Assembly: GCA_007123395.1 (NCBI GenBank) | Contig: SKLD01000256.1 | Coordinates: 1 to 9,375 of the forward strand | Direction: 5' to 3' | Length of the DNA: 9,375 nucleotides | Source of the DNA: Opitutales bacterium | GTDB taxonomy: Bacteria; Verrucomicrobiota; Verrucomicrobiia; Opitutales; Oceanipulchritudinaceae | Position numbers and translations under genes: made by a program | The notes under the pieces: model-generated | The model's database searches: none | Seen by the model: the letters and a program-made list of their open reading frames with translations, nothing else | What the model was told of the DNA's origin: nothing | Part shown: positions 1-6,471 of the stretch, one piece after another | Layout of the letters: every line of letters starts with the position of its first letter | Position numbering within the stretch: position 1 is the stretch's first letter

Positions 1-188
1 ATGTGAAAGTGCGTCTCCAGCACACAGTAGGTGATCACCTCCACCCCGCTGAACTCCGCCGCACGGTGCAGCGCCGCCACCCACACCTCACGCTGACCCT
101 CCAACAGCAACCGACGCTTCTGGATCACCCGCGAGGTCACATGATACACCGCCGGCCCGTCCTCACGTTTTATTCTGATTTCTCCCAT
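1..188 (-). CDS. RAYT / IS200-like (Y1_Tnp) transposase, N-terminal fragment, runs off left edge
   Basis: Reading the minus strand from the ATG at 188-186 gives about 62 residues with no stop before the window edge. The opening GEIRIKREDGPAVYHVTSR and the later EVITYCVLETHFH match the N-terminus of REP-associated tyrosine transposases (IS200/IS605 superfamily). These are single-strand DNA nucleases that use an HUH motif and one catalytic tyrosine. The HFH triplet at the window edge (residues 60-62) is the HUH metal-binding motif. The catalytic tyrosine would lie outside the window. An in-frame ATG seven codons upstream (209-207) is an alternative start; I prefer 188 because homologous proteins usually begin close to the xxIRxK block. 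No strong ribosome-binding site precedes either start. Family proteins often act on REP palindromes nearby, but I see no clear REP here. The family call is firm; integrity of the gene cannot be judged. Confidence 0.85.
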   Translation of the reverse strand, partial: MGEIRIKREDGPAVYHVTSRVIQKRRLLLEGQREVWVAALHRAAEFSGVEVITYCVLETHFH

Positions 189-209
189 CTTGGAAAAACC
201 TTGGAGCAT

Positions 210-598
210 CTGGAGACAGACCACAAGATATTTCTTCAAGAAAATTTTGCCGCGAGATGGGAGCTGTTTTGATGGATCACTGCATGCCACATTCCGGAGA
301 CCCATACAATATTAAATGTCTCTGAGAAAGTGTATTCGGGCCGCAGGTTGCGCCGTGTTGAGCAGGTTTTCCAGTATCGCCCGAAAGGCTCCCATGACGT
401 CCTTCGGGGGCGCAGACCGACTGGAGATTTGCGTCATCGTATACTTTCCCGCGCGGACGGGTTCTAGCTTTTCTACAGCGCGGGGACCCGTTGCGAAGCA
501 GAGGAGGCCTCCCCGAACGGCGCATCGGCGGCAACGCAAAACCGGAGGTAGGTCCTTTTGTACACCAGTGTAGAACCACGCGGCGCGCGGCGCCACTC
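210..598. other. Gene-poor stretch between the transposase and the decayed duplicate
   Basis: No open frame here reads like a known protein. The first 120 bases are AT-richer than the rest of the window. The best coding-like piece is a minus-strand frame ending at 312 whose last 40 or so residues (about 312-440) include GAFRAILENLLNTAQPAARI. I do not recognise it, it has no credible start, and it could be the tail of a decayed gene. Two short perfect inverted repeats are visible: TACAC-CA-GTGTA at 561-572 and GGCGC-GCG-GCGCC at 582-594, the second directly next to the duplicated segment. Their role is unknown. Confidence 0.4.
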
Positions 599-743
599 TC
601 CCCATCGACATTTCGAGCGCGTACCCCGCATGTTGCCGATGCCATGATGATTCCCCCCCCCACGCCGACCTCCGCTTTGAGCCCTTTTCACGTCGGGGCA
701 GCTATTTGAACATTCGCCGGTTTGAGGAGATAACGCGTCCCCG
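599..743 (+). repeat. Direct repeat copy A: partial duplicate of the 3302-3444 segment
   Basis: Bases 599-743 match 3302-3444 at roughly 95 percent by eye. The match covers 45 bp upstream of the ATG and about the first 33 codons of the 707-codon gene at 3347. Visible differences are a few substitutions, plus a C9 run at 653-661 where copy B has TCCCCT, a net gain of two bases. Similarity stops abruptly after about 743 on the right and at about 598 on the left. The two copies lie in the same orientation and bracket the complete TonB receptor gene. Confidence 0.9.
644..743 (+). pseudogene. Decayed 5' remnant of a GH63-like glycosidase gene
   Basis: The ATG-ATG-ATT start matches that of the gene at 3347, but the expanded C run shifts the frame and a TGA stop follows after 21 codons. 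Downstream of the run, the other frame recovers FNIRRF-like sequence (NIRRFEEITRP against NIRRFDETTRP), after which homology ends. The fragment therefore carries only about 33 codons of a 700-codon family and cannot encode a working enzyme. It is either a truncated second paralogue or the scar of a duplication. Confidence 0.8.
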
Positions 744-918
744 GAGAATCCATGGGCACCTCCCTTTCTCCACCGCAGATGTTTCAAATGATCGCAGAGA
801 CCATCCAACCCCTCATCCATTAGCCAGAATTACCCGCCTATCAGCGGGCAAAAGCTCCGCTGAAAGTACTGCGACCAAGGGAACTGCGGGCCCCTGAGCC
901 GGTTTTCCCCGGTCGTCC
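744..918. other. Non-coding spacer downstream of the TonB receptor gene
   Basis: No gene is supported here. It lies between the end of repeat copy A and the stop codon of the minus-strand receptor gene. It contains a pair of overlapping inverted repeats, described separately. Confidence 0.5.
833..862 (-). terminator. Overlapping hairpins downstream of the TonB receptor; possible terminator
   Basis: Two inverted repeats share one arm. CCCGC (833-837) pairs with GCGGG (844-848), and CAGCGG (842-847) pairs with CCGCTG (857-862). Only one can form at a time. They lie 57-86 nt past the receptor stop codon. There is no clear T-tract on the minus strand, so a factor-independent terminator is only one possibility. 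Confidence 0.3.
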
Positions 919-3126
919 TCAAAAGGCGACCTCGACACCGAGGATGAGATTACGTCCGGGCCGCGGGGCGAGTTCGCGGACGAACGAGGTGGCGTCGCGC
1001 GCCTCGCGGTTGAGGGCGTTTTCGAGGCGGGCGGTGAGCGTGACGCGCTCCGCCGCGTTCCACGGCGTCCAGCGCGCGCGCAAATCGAGCATGGCGAATC
1101 CGGGCACCGTCTGCTCATGGTCCGGTACGCGGTTCTGGCGGAAGTGATAGCGCAGTTCGCCGCCGAATTCCCATGCCGCCACCGTAAAGTCCGCCCCCGT
1201 CGACAGGCGCAGGGGCGGGATGCGGGCGAGCGGCTCTCCCGTCTCGCGCTCCCGCGCGCGCACGTAGTCAGCGCTGAACCGCCAGTCAAGGCGCCGCTCC
1301 GCGTCCTCGATCACGGCGATGACTCCTTCAAACTCAAATCCGTAGTAGTCCGCGTTGCTCAGGACATAACGGGTGACGGGCAAGAACTCCGTGTCTTCGC
1401 CCGCCGCCGCCCGCGCGTAGAGAAACGCCTCGTCGACCTCCCCCCGCCGCACGAGCGTAAACGAATCGTCTTCATTCTCGAAGGCCAGCTCATCCGTGCG
1501 CCGCAATTGGATGAAGTCGCCGAAGCGGACGTAAAAGACATCCGCCTCCCAACGGAACCGGTGCGTCCTCCCGCGCAGTCCCGCGTCAATGCCAGCGGCA
1601 CGCTCGCGGCGGAAGCCGCCCGTCTCCACATGGTCGCTGATCTCATAGGCAAAGGTGCCCACATGCGGCCCGTCGGCATACAACTCCTGCGCGTTCGGGA
1701 GGCGCTCGGTGTAGTTGGCCGCCACCGTGAGGCGCAGACCGTCGCGCAGTCGGACCACCGTACCCGCCGATCCACTTACGCCCGTCCGGCGATACCCGCC
1801 AGGCACTTCTTCCCGGCCCTCGATCACATCGCGTTCATAGAACTCGGGCCGGATCCGCTGGTGCTCCACGCGCGCCCCGAACTGCAGGACCGCCCGCCCG
1901 AAGTCCACCTCCTCAAACGCGAAGAGCGCGTACCGGCGTGTATCCGTGGGACGGAGAAAGGCCTCGTCGCCCGTCGCCTCAAACTGGCTGCCCGAGGCTT
2001 GAAACCCGAGCGCGCCTTCCACGTTTCCGGTTGGGCGCTGCGTCAGCTCCAGACGACCCTCCCACGCGTCATTGCGGAAAAACGTGGACGGCTCGCCGTC
2101 CTCCAACTCAACGTGTTCGTATCCGCCGAAACCGAAACGCGCGCGCGCTTCCGCGAACGGCCCGCCGTCCAGCAGAAAGCCCGCGCGGGCGTCCGCCCGC
2201 CACCGTTCAAGGTCGATCATCACGAGGTCGTCCAGCTCGCGCTCGATGATGAGTTCTCCGTCAGGGCTGATGCCCGCGACCTCTTCCTCAATCTCCTGCC
2301 CGATGCCGTACCGGCTCGAAAAGTGCGAATAAGCTGCCCCGCCGAAGCCTGAACCAAAAAACCGCGACACGCCCGCCGTGAAGTCCTCCGTCTCCACAAA
2401 GCTCTGCCGCAGTCTGCCCCGCTCCTGCTGCTCCCGCAGGTCGGCGTCACGCGCCCCGTAGCCGGGAATCGACACATCGCCGTGCCGCCGCAAGAGGCCC
2501 GCGCTCTGCCATGCCCAGGAGTCCCCCGCGCGGCCGCGCAGCGCGTAGCGCCCCGTCCATCCGTCCGCTGCCGAAGCATAGTCCGACCCGAACGCGCCTT
2601 CCACCGACACCGCCGGCACGCGCCGCGGCACACGCGCGTCGATCACATTGACCACGCCGCCAACGGCATTGCTCCCGTAGAGCAGCGTCGCCGGTCCACG
2701 CACGATCTCGACCCGCTCCGCCGCGATCGGCTCGAGCGCGACAGCGTGGTCCAGACTGCCCACCGACGCGTCGAATGTATCCACTCCGTCACTCAACACG
2801 CGGATACGGTCGTTGCTGAACCCGCGGATGATGGGACGGCTCGCGCCGGGAAAATAGCCCGTCGCCGAAACCCCCGGCAGCCCGTCGAGCGTGGCCCCCA
2901 AGGACAACGCCCCCCGGTCGTCCAGCCGCCTCCCCTCGAGAATCGCCGCCGGCTGGGCGTGGTCCTCCGCCGCCCGCGCAAGCGGAAACGAACGCACTTC
3001 AAACGCCTCCAACTCCACCACGGTGTCCTCCCCCTCCGCGGCATACGCCGATGCCCCCGCCCAAAACACAAACGGCAGGCACAGCACGGTGATTGATCGA
3101 TGACCCAATTTGTTTTTTCTATACAT
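919..3126 (-). CDS. TonB-dependent outer-membrane receptor, ZnuD-like type
   Basis: The 735-residue product has a Sec signal peptide (hydrophobic core about residues 11-28, likely cleavage after AYA near 29). A TonB-box-like VVELEAFEV sits at about 36-44. The plug domain follows (about 45-160), with RPIIRGFSNDRIRVLSDG at 97-114, SLDHAVALEP at 124-133 and VEIVRGPATLLYGSNAVGG at 139-157. The rest is a 22-strand-type beta barrel ending in VEVAF, with the expected terminal phenylalanine. Length is normal and the gene is intact. The receptor imports a scarce ligand across the outer membrane using energy passed by TonB-ExbBD. The plug wording (DHA...EP...ERVEIVRGPATLLYGS..VGGVVNV) is typical of the ZnuD/zinc-heme group of receptors. 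That suggests metal or metal-complex uptake, but PVC genomes carry many such receptors and the ligand is not proven. An acid-rich stretch lies near 277-305. The gene is divergent from the glycosidase-glutaminase gene across 220 bp. I see no recognisable Zur or Fur box. Confidence 0.93.
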   Translation of the reverse strand: MYRKNKLGHRSITVLCLPFVFWAGASAYAAEGEDTVVELEAFEVRSFPLARAAEDHAQPAAILEGRRLDDRGALSLGATLDGLPGVSATGYFPGASRPIIRGFSNDRIRVLSDGVDTFDASVGSLDHAVALEPIAAERVEIVRGPATLLYGSNAVGGVVNVIDARVPRRVPAVSVEGAFGSDYASAADGWTGRYALRGRAGDSWAWQSAGLLRRHGDVSIPGYGARDADLREQQERGRLRQSFVETEDFTAGVSRFFGSGFGGAAYSHFSSRYGIGQEIEEEVAGISPDGELIIERELDDLVMIDLERWRADARAGFLLDGGPFAEARARFGFGGYEHVELEDGEPSTFFRNDAWEGRLELTQRPTGNVEGALGFQASGSQFEATGDEAFLRPTDTRRYALFAFEEVDFGRAVLQFGARVEHQRIRPEFYERDVIEGREEVPGGYRRTGVSGSAGTVVRLRDGLRLTVAANYTERLPNAQELYADGPHVGTFAYEISDHVETGGFRRERAAGIDAGLRGRTHRFRWEADVFYVRFGDFIQLRRTDELAFENEDDSFTLVRRGEVDEAFLYARAAAGEDTEFLPVTRYVLSNADYYGFEFEGVIAVIEDAERRLDWRFSADYVRARERETGEPLARIPPLRLSTGADFTVAAWEFGGELRYHFRQNRVPDHEQTVPGFAMLDLRARWTPWNAAERVTLTARLENALNREARDATSFVRELAPRPGRNLILGVEVAF

Positions 3127-3301
3127 TGAGGGTCTTTCTCAAAATGAAATAAGCTCTCGTCAAGACTACATTTTTGATTTCTCAAAGTTTGGCGCGGAAT
3201 CTTCCGTTCCGGAAATAGTTACTTTTTTTGCGGCAACCCTCATTACTGAACGTCGTTCGCATCCGTAGCGTGAAGCTTCAGCGAGCGCCGCCGAGACGCT
3301 T
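3127..3301. promoter_or_regulatory. Divergent intergenic region with palindromes and a direct repeat
   Basis: This AT-richer stretch separates the receptor gene from the divergent gene at 3347 and should hold both promoters, though I cannot assign a convincing -35/-10 pair to either. Two adjacent palindromes are visible: GGAATCTTCC at 3196-3205 and TTCCGGAA at 3207-3214. The 9-mer TTTCTCAAA occurs at 3135-3143 and again at 3178-3186, 43 bp apart, on the receptor side. These are candidate operator elements only. Confidence 0.4.
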
Positions 3302-3444
3302 TCCCCATCGACATTTCGAGCGCGTGCCCCGCATGTTGCTGATGCCATGATGATTTCCCCTCACGCCGACCTCCGCTTTGAGCCCTTTTCACGTCGGGGC
3401 AGCTATTTGAACATTCGCCGGTTTGACGAGACAACGCGCCCCGA
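3302..3444 (+). repeat. Direct repeat copy B: intact upstream region and first codons of the 3347 gene
   Basis: This is the intact member of the direct-repeat pair with 599-743. The reading frame is open through it (FEPFSRRGSYLNIRRFDETT) and continues into the glycosidase domain, so this copy is the functional or ancestral one. The 45 bp before the ATG are conserved between copies apart from two substitutions. Confidence 0.9.
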
Positions 3445-5470
3445 CGAGGGCCGACGCGGGCTTTACCTGCGGCAGTGCCACGGCGCCCGCTTTCTCTCGC
3501 CGTGGCTCGCCAAGCTCACCGTCGACGGCGCGGAACCGGGGAGTGCTTGGGACGAGGCGGTGCTCACCTTGCGGGCGCGCGGCGGCGGCGGGACAGTCGA
3601 GATTGTCTTCGACGGAACCGACGCCCTGCGCCTGCGCGGTGCGGGGTGCTCGCTCGAACTGGAGTTTGAAACGGCTCCGGGCGCCTCCATGTATCCGGCT
3701 CGTAAAGGCGCGTGGGAGGTCAACGCACGCGCCACTTTGCGCAAGGTGCTGTTGCGGGCCGAGACCGGCGGATTGGAGGCGCTGACCGACTGGCAGGGCG
3801 AAAACAGCAACCGCATGACAGCCCGCTTCACGCCCGGTCCGGACGGCACGTGGACGGCGGCGCTCGACTACTTCGAGAGCACGTGGACGCCGCGGACGCC
3901 CCGCCCTTTCGAGGCGTGCGAGGCAGAGGTGCGGGCGGACTTCGCCGACTTCCTTGGACGGCTGCCGTCCTGCGCCCCGGAATTCGAAGCGGCCCGGATC
4001 CGCGCCGCTTACGTCAACTGGTCCGCCCTTGTCCGTCCGTGCGGCCACTTCCGCCGTCCCGCCATGCTCATGAGCAAGAATCACATGTCCAATGTCTGGA
4101 GCTGGGACCACGCCTTCAACGCCATGGCGCTCATGACGGGCGACCCGGAACTCGCATGGGACCAGATGCGCCTCATGGCCGACCGCCAAAACGCACACGG
4201 CGCGTTTCCCGACGCCCAGAACGACATTCACGAACACTTCAACTTCTGCAAACCGCCCATCCACGGCTGGGCCGTCTCGCGGATGCGCGCCGCGCGTCCG
4301 GACTTCTTCACCCCGGACCGTCTCCGCGAAACGCTTGCCTGGCTCGAACCGTGGACGCGCTGGTGGCTCAACCACCGGCTGTGGGAAGACGGTGGCCTCC
4401 CCCTGTATTTGCACGGCAACGACAGCGGCTGGGACAACAGCACCTTCTTTCTCAAGGGCGTGCCCGTTCTCACCCCCGATCTGCCCGCCTTTCTCGTTCT
4501 CCAGTGCGGGGAACTCGCCGAAATCCACACCACCCTCGGGCAATCCGCCGACGCCCGCCGCTGGCGCGCCGAAGCCGAGCGGCTGCAAACGCTCCTCATC
4601 GAAACGCTCTGGGACGGCGAACGGTTTTTTGCCCTGCGGCTTCCGGCAATGGAAAAGGTCTACGCCGACACCCTCATCGAAACCATGCCGCTCGTCCGCG
4701 GCGACACGCGGCACGCCTTTACCCTGCAATCGATCTCCAAAGTGCTTGGCTACGCCTGCGTGCTGGAACATTTCGACGACGAGACGATCATCCGGCACGT
4801 GGGGGTGGAGCCGACGGGCGAAGATTTCGATTCCATTATCAAGCTCGACCGGCACAAGCGGCCCTTCAATCCGATGGTCAACGCCGGAGCTATCGCCGTG
4901 ACGGATTTGCTCCTGACTCGGTTCGGGGCGGAGGCCGCCGACCGCACCCTGGCGTTTTTCGCCGGGCTCTTCGGCAAAGACGAAGTCAGTATCGACGAGG
5001 CGGTCCTCGAGTCCGAACAGCGCACGGGCGAGCGCAACCGCGCCATCGCGCATCTGCTGAAAAATTTCTCCATCCTCGAAAACCCCGTCGAAGACGTACT
5101 CGCGCTGTATTTCCGGCACTGTGCCGTGCAGGTGACCACGCGCGATCTCGCGCGCCTCGGCATGACGCTCGCCAACGGCGGATACCCGCCAGGCGGCGGC
5201 GAGCCCGTTCTTTGTCCGGAGACGCTGCGCAAGCTGCTGAGCGTCACCCTGACCTGCGGGATGTACAACTACGCCGGCCAGTGGGCCTACGAGGTCGGTT
5301 TTCCCGCCAAGAGCGGGGTGTCCGGGGGCATGCTCGGGATTGTTCCGGGGCGCTACGGCATTGGTGTCTTCTCACCACGCGTCGACGACAAGGGAAGCAG
5401 CCCGCGCGGCGTGTGCGTGCACAAACGCCTTTCCGCCTGCCTCAACCTGCACATGTTTGCGCTGGACTGA
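3347..5470 (+). CDS. Chimeric ORF: truncated GH63-like glycosidase fused in frame to a glutaminase core
   Basis: The 707-residue frame has two unrelated parts. Residues 1 to about 450 resemble clan GH-G (alpha/alpha)6 glycosidases of the GH63/YgjK/mannosylglycerate-hydrolase kind: PFSRRGSYLNIRRF (13-26), a beta-rich N-domain, then MSKNHMSNVWSWDHAFN (242-258), LYLHGNDSGWDNSTFF (353-368) and DTLIETMPLVRG (441-452). The Asp in DSGWDN is the expected catalytic acid; the C-terminal part that holds the catalytic base is absent. Residues from about 457 to 707 are a serine-dependent glutaminase (glutamine to glutamate plus ammonia). Visible residues are the SxxK pair S462/K465 in FTLQSISK, N512 in NAGAI, E557, N564, Y588, Y640 in CGMYNYAG and V658 in KSGVSGG. 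From the serine to the end is about 245 residues, close to normal, but the first 60 or so residues of a normal glutaminase are missing. No signal peptide and no clear ribosome-binding site are visible. Activity of either half is doubtful. Confidence 0.9.
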   Translation: MMISPHADLRFEPFSRRGSYLNIRRFDETTRPDEGRRGLYLRQCHGARFLSPWLAKLTVDGAEPGSAWDEAVLTLRARGGGGTVEIVFDGTDALRLRGAGCSLELEFETAPGASMYPARKGAWEVNARATLRKVLLRAETGGLEALTDWQGENSNRMTARFTPGPDGTWTAALDYFESTWTPRTPRPFEACEAEVRADFADFLGRLPSCAPEFEAARIRAAYVNWSALVRPCGHFRRPAMLMSKNHMSNVWSWDHAFNAMALMTGDPELAWDQMRLMADRQNAHGAFPDAQNDIHEHFNFCKPPIHGWAVSRMRAARPDFFTPDRLRETLAWLEPWTRWWLNHRLWEDGGLPLYLHGNDSGWDNSTFFLKGVPVLTPDLPAFLVLQCGELAEIHTTLGQSADARRWRAEAERLQTLLIETLWDGERFFALRLPAMEKVYADTLIETMPLVRGDTRHAFTLQSISKVLGYACVLEHFDDETIIRHVGVEPTGEDFDSIIKLDRHKRPFNPMVNAGAIAVTDLLLTRFGAEAADRTLAFFAGLFGKDEVSIDEAVLESEQRTGERNRAIAHLLKNFSILENPVEDVLALYFRHCAVQVTTRDLARLGMTLANGGYPPGGGEPVLCPETLRKLLSVTLTCGMYNYAGQWAYEVGFPAKSGVSGGMLGIVPGRYGIGVFSPRVDDKGSSPRGVCVHKRLSACLNLHMFALD
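4685..4720 (+). other. Junction between glycosidase and glutaminase sequence
   Basis: Glycosidase-like sequence is recognisable to DTLIETMPLVRG (to about 4702), and glutaminase-like sequence begins at FTLQSISK (from 4718). The break therefore lies within about five codons (around 4703-4717). The reading frame is kept across it. I see no insertion sequence or linker of low complexity at the joint, as would be expected for a natural multidomain protein linker. Confidence 0.75.
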
Positions 5471-5491
5471 GCGGCGCGGTGTCACCGCCGC
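5471..5491. terminator. GC-rich hairpin between convergent genes; possible bidirectional terminator
   Basis: Only 11 bp separate the stop of the chimeric gene (5470) from the end of the convergent lipoprotein gene (5482). GCGGCGCGGT can pair imperfectly with ACCGCCGC, spanning 5471-5491 and including the lipoprotein stop codon. No T-tract follows on either strand, so termination activity is a guess. Confidence 0.3.
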
Positions 5492-5655
5492 CCGTGGCCG
5501 GGCATACCGGGCACGGTGCCTTCCCACGGGGCGGGCTGGCTCCACGGGATTTCCTGCTTGTCGGGATCTTCGTCGGCGATGGTCCGGCAGCCGCTGAGAG
5601 CGAAGCCGGAGCCTAGGAGGAGGGCCGTGCCGAGAATGAGGAAAATGCGTTTCAT
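5482..5655 (-). CDS. Small lipoprotein (57 residues)
   Basis: The minus strand from the ATG at 5655-5653 encodes 57 residues. It opens with MKR, then the hydrophobic stretch IFLILGTALLLGSGFAL (4-20) and a lipobox L-S-G-C with the lipidated cysteine at C23, so it is a signal peptidase II substrate. The mature peptide is only about 35 residues: RTIADEDPDKQEIPW followed by SQPAPWEGTVPGMPGHGRR, rich in Pro, Gly and Trp. It has no Asp at +2, so the outer membrane is the likely destination by the enterobacterial rule, which may not hold here. Its ATG overlaps the TGA of the coiled-coil gene (ATGA at 5655-5652), the classic layout for translational coupling, so the two are probably made together and may act together in the envelope. 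Function unknown; I do not recognise a named family, though short lipoproteins with an IPW..PA.WEG pattern seem familiar from Opitutae-type genomes (memory, unverified). Confidence 0.82.
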   Translation of the reverse strand: MKRIFLILGTALLLGSGFALSGCRTIADEDPDKQEIPWSQPAPWEGTVPGMPGHGRR

Positions 5656-6392
5656 GGGGTGACGACTAGGGCATAGCCCGAGCCTTTGGCAAGCGTTTGT
5701 CCTGCTTCGCGTTCGAGGACGTGGGCGATAGACCAGTCGTCGCGAACATCGGCGAGCCGCAGTCGGGCGAGGGGGTGGTTGCCGCGGTGCAGGACGACGA
5801 CGCGGTCGGGGGCGAGTCCGTCGCGGCGTCCCCGGTTGACGGCGACGACGTCGCCGCGGTCGGAGACACTGAGAATGTCGACGGGGGTCGCCGCGGCGGC
5901 AAGGCTCCCGGTCGTTGCGGCGGGGCTGCGGCGGGCATCGGCGAGCTGGGCGCGGAGGTCGTCGATCTCGCGTTCGAGGGCCTCGCGCTCTTCGTCAGCG
6001 AGTTGCGGGGGTTGGGCGCGGGCATCGAGGAGTTCGCGCCGCAGGCGGGCGGCTTGGTCGCGGGCGCTCTCCTTTTCGGCCTCGAGGGCGGCGGCGGTTT
6101 CGCCGAGTCGGCGCGCCTCCAGTTGCGACTGGCGGAGCTGCGCGGAGAGGTTGGTGACGCGGGCTTTGGAGGCGGCAAGTTCGCGGTCGAGTTCGCCGAG
6201 GCGGCGTTCCGCCTCCGCGCGCCGTGCCTCGCTGTCCTCGGCTTCGGCGCGGGCTTCGGCGAGCTGTGCCTGAAGGTTGCGGGCATCGTTTTCCAGCCCG
6301 CTGATGCGGGTGGCGGCGGAGAATTGGAGGTAGGCCGCCCCGCCGAGGGCGAGGAGGGCGAGAACGGTGGCACCGATGGCCCAGGCTTTCAT
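5652..6392 (-). CDS. Membrane-anchored coiled-coil protein, unknown function
   Basis: The 246-residue product has one N-terminal membrane segment (AIGATVLALLALGGAAYLQF, about 5-24) with a short cytoplasmic start, so the bulk probably faces the periplasm. Residues about 30-153 are an Ala/Glu/Arg-rich heptad region with almost no helix breakers, a long coiled coil. After a short Ala/Ser/Thr linker (156-169) comes a compact C-terminal domain (170-246): VDILSVSDRGDVVAVNRGRR, DGLAPDRVVVLHRG, HPLARLRLADVRDDWSIAHV and KGSGYALV. That run of short strands with a 'G-x-VAVNRG-x-x-DGL' turn resembles the small beta-barrel domains of envelope scaffold proteins such as MreC or FlgT-like C-termini; this is a resemblance only. 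The gene is 79 bp downstream of pgi and overlaps the lipoprotein gene. The codon use is strongly GC-biased, as in its neighbours. No clear ribosome-binding site precedes the ATG. Confidence 0.85.
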   Translation of the reverse strand: MKAWAIGATVLALLALGGAAYLQFSAATRISGLENDARNLQAQLAEARAEAEDSEARRAEAERRLGELDRELAASKARVTNLSAQLRQSQLEARRLGETAAALEAEKESARDQAARLRRELLDARAQPPQLADEEREALEREIDDLRAQLADARRSPAATTGSLAAAATPVDILSVSDRGDVVAVNRGRRDGLAPDRVVVLHRGNHPLARLRLADVRDDWSIAHVLEREAGQTLAKGSGYALVVTP

Positions 6393-6471
6393 GGTGGTGC
6401 GGGGTTATGCCGTGCGGCGGGTGGATAATGAAAGGAGACAGCGGAAAACCTTACGCCCCGCGCGCTCCGGT

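Noticed and set aside
312..611. A minus-strand frame of 99 codons in the gene-poor left part
   Set aside because: It begins inside the duplicated segment in an antisense frame, has no credible start or family match, and only its last 40 or so residues look faintly protein-like.
1117..2352. A 411-codon plus-strand open frame opposite the TonB receptor
   Set aside because: It is a shadow of the receptor gene with no family resemblance.
744..3301. The segment between the two direct repeats as a composite transposon carrying the receptor gene
   Set aside because: The repeats are gene fragments without transposase or terminal inverted repeats, and no target-site duplication is visible.
3389..5119. 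A 576-codon antisense open frame across the glycosidase-glutaminase gene
   Set aside because: It is a GC-rich shadow of the sense gene. Its translation has no recognisable motif, while the sense frame shows clear enzyme motifs.
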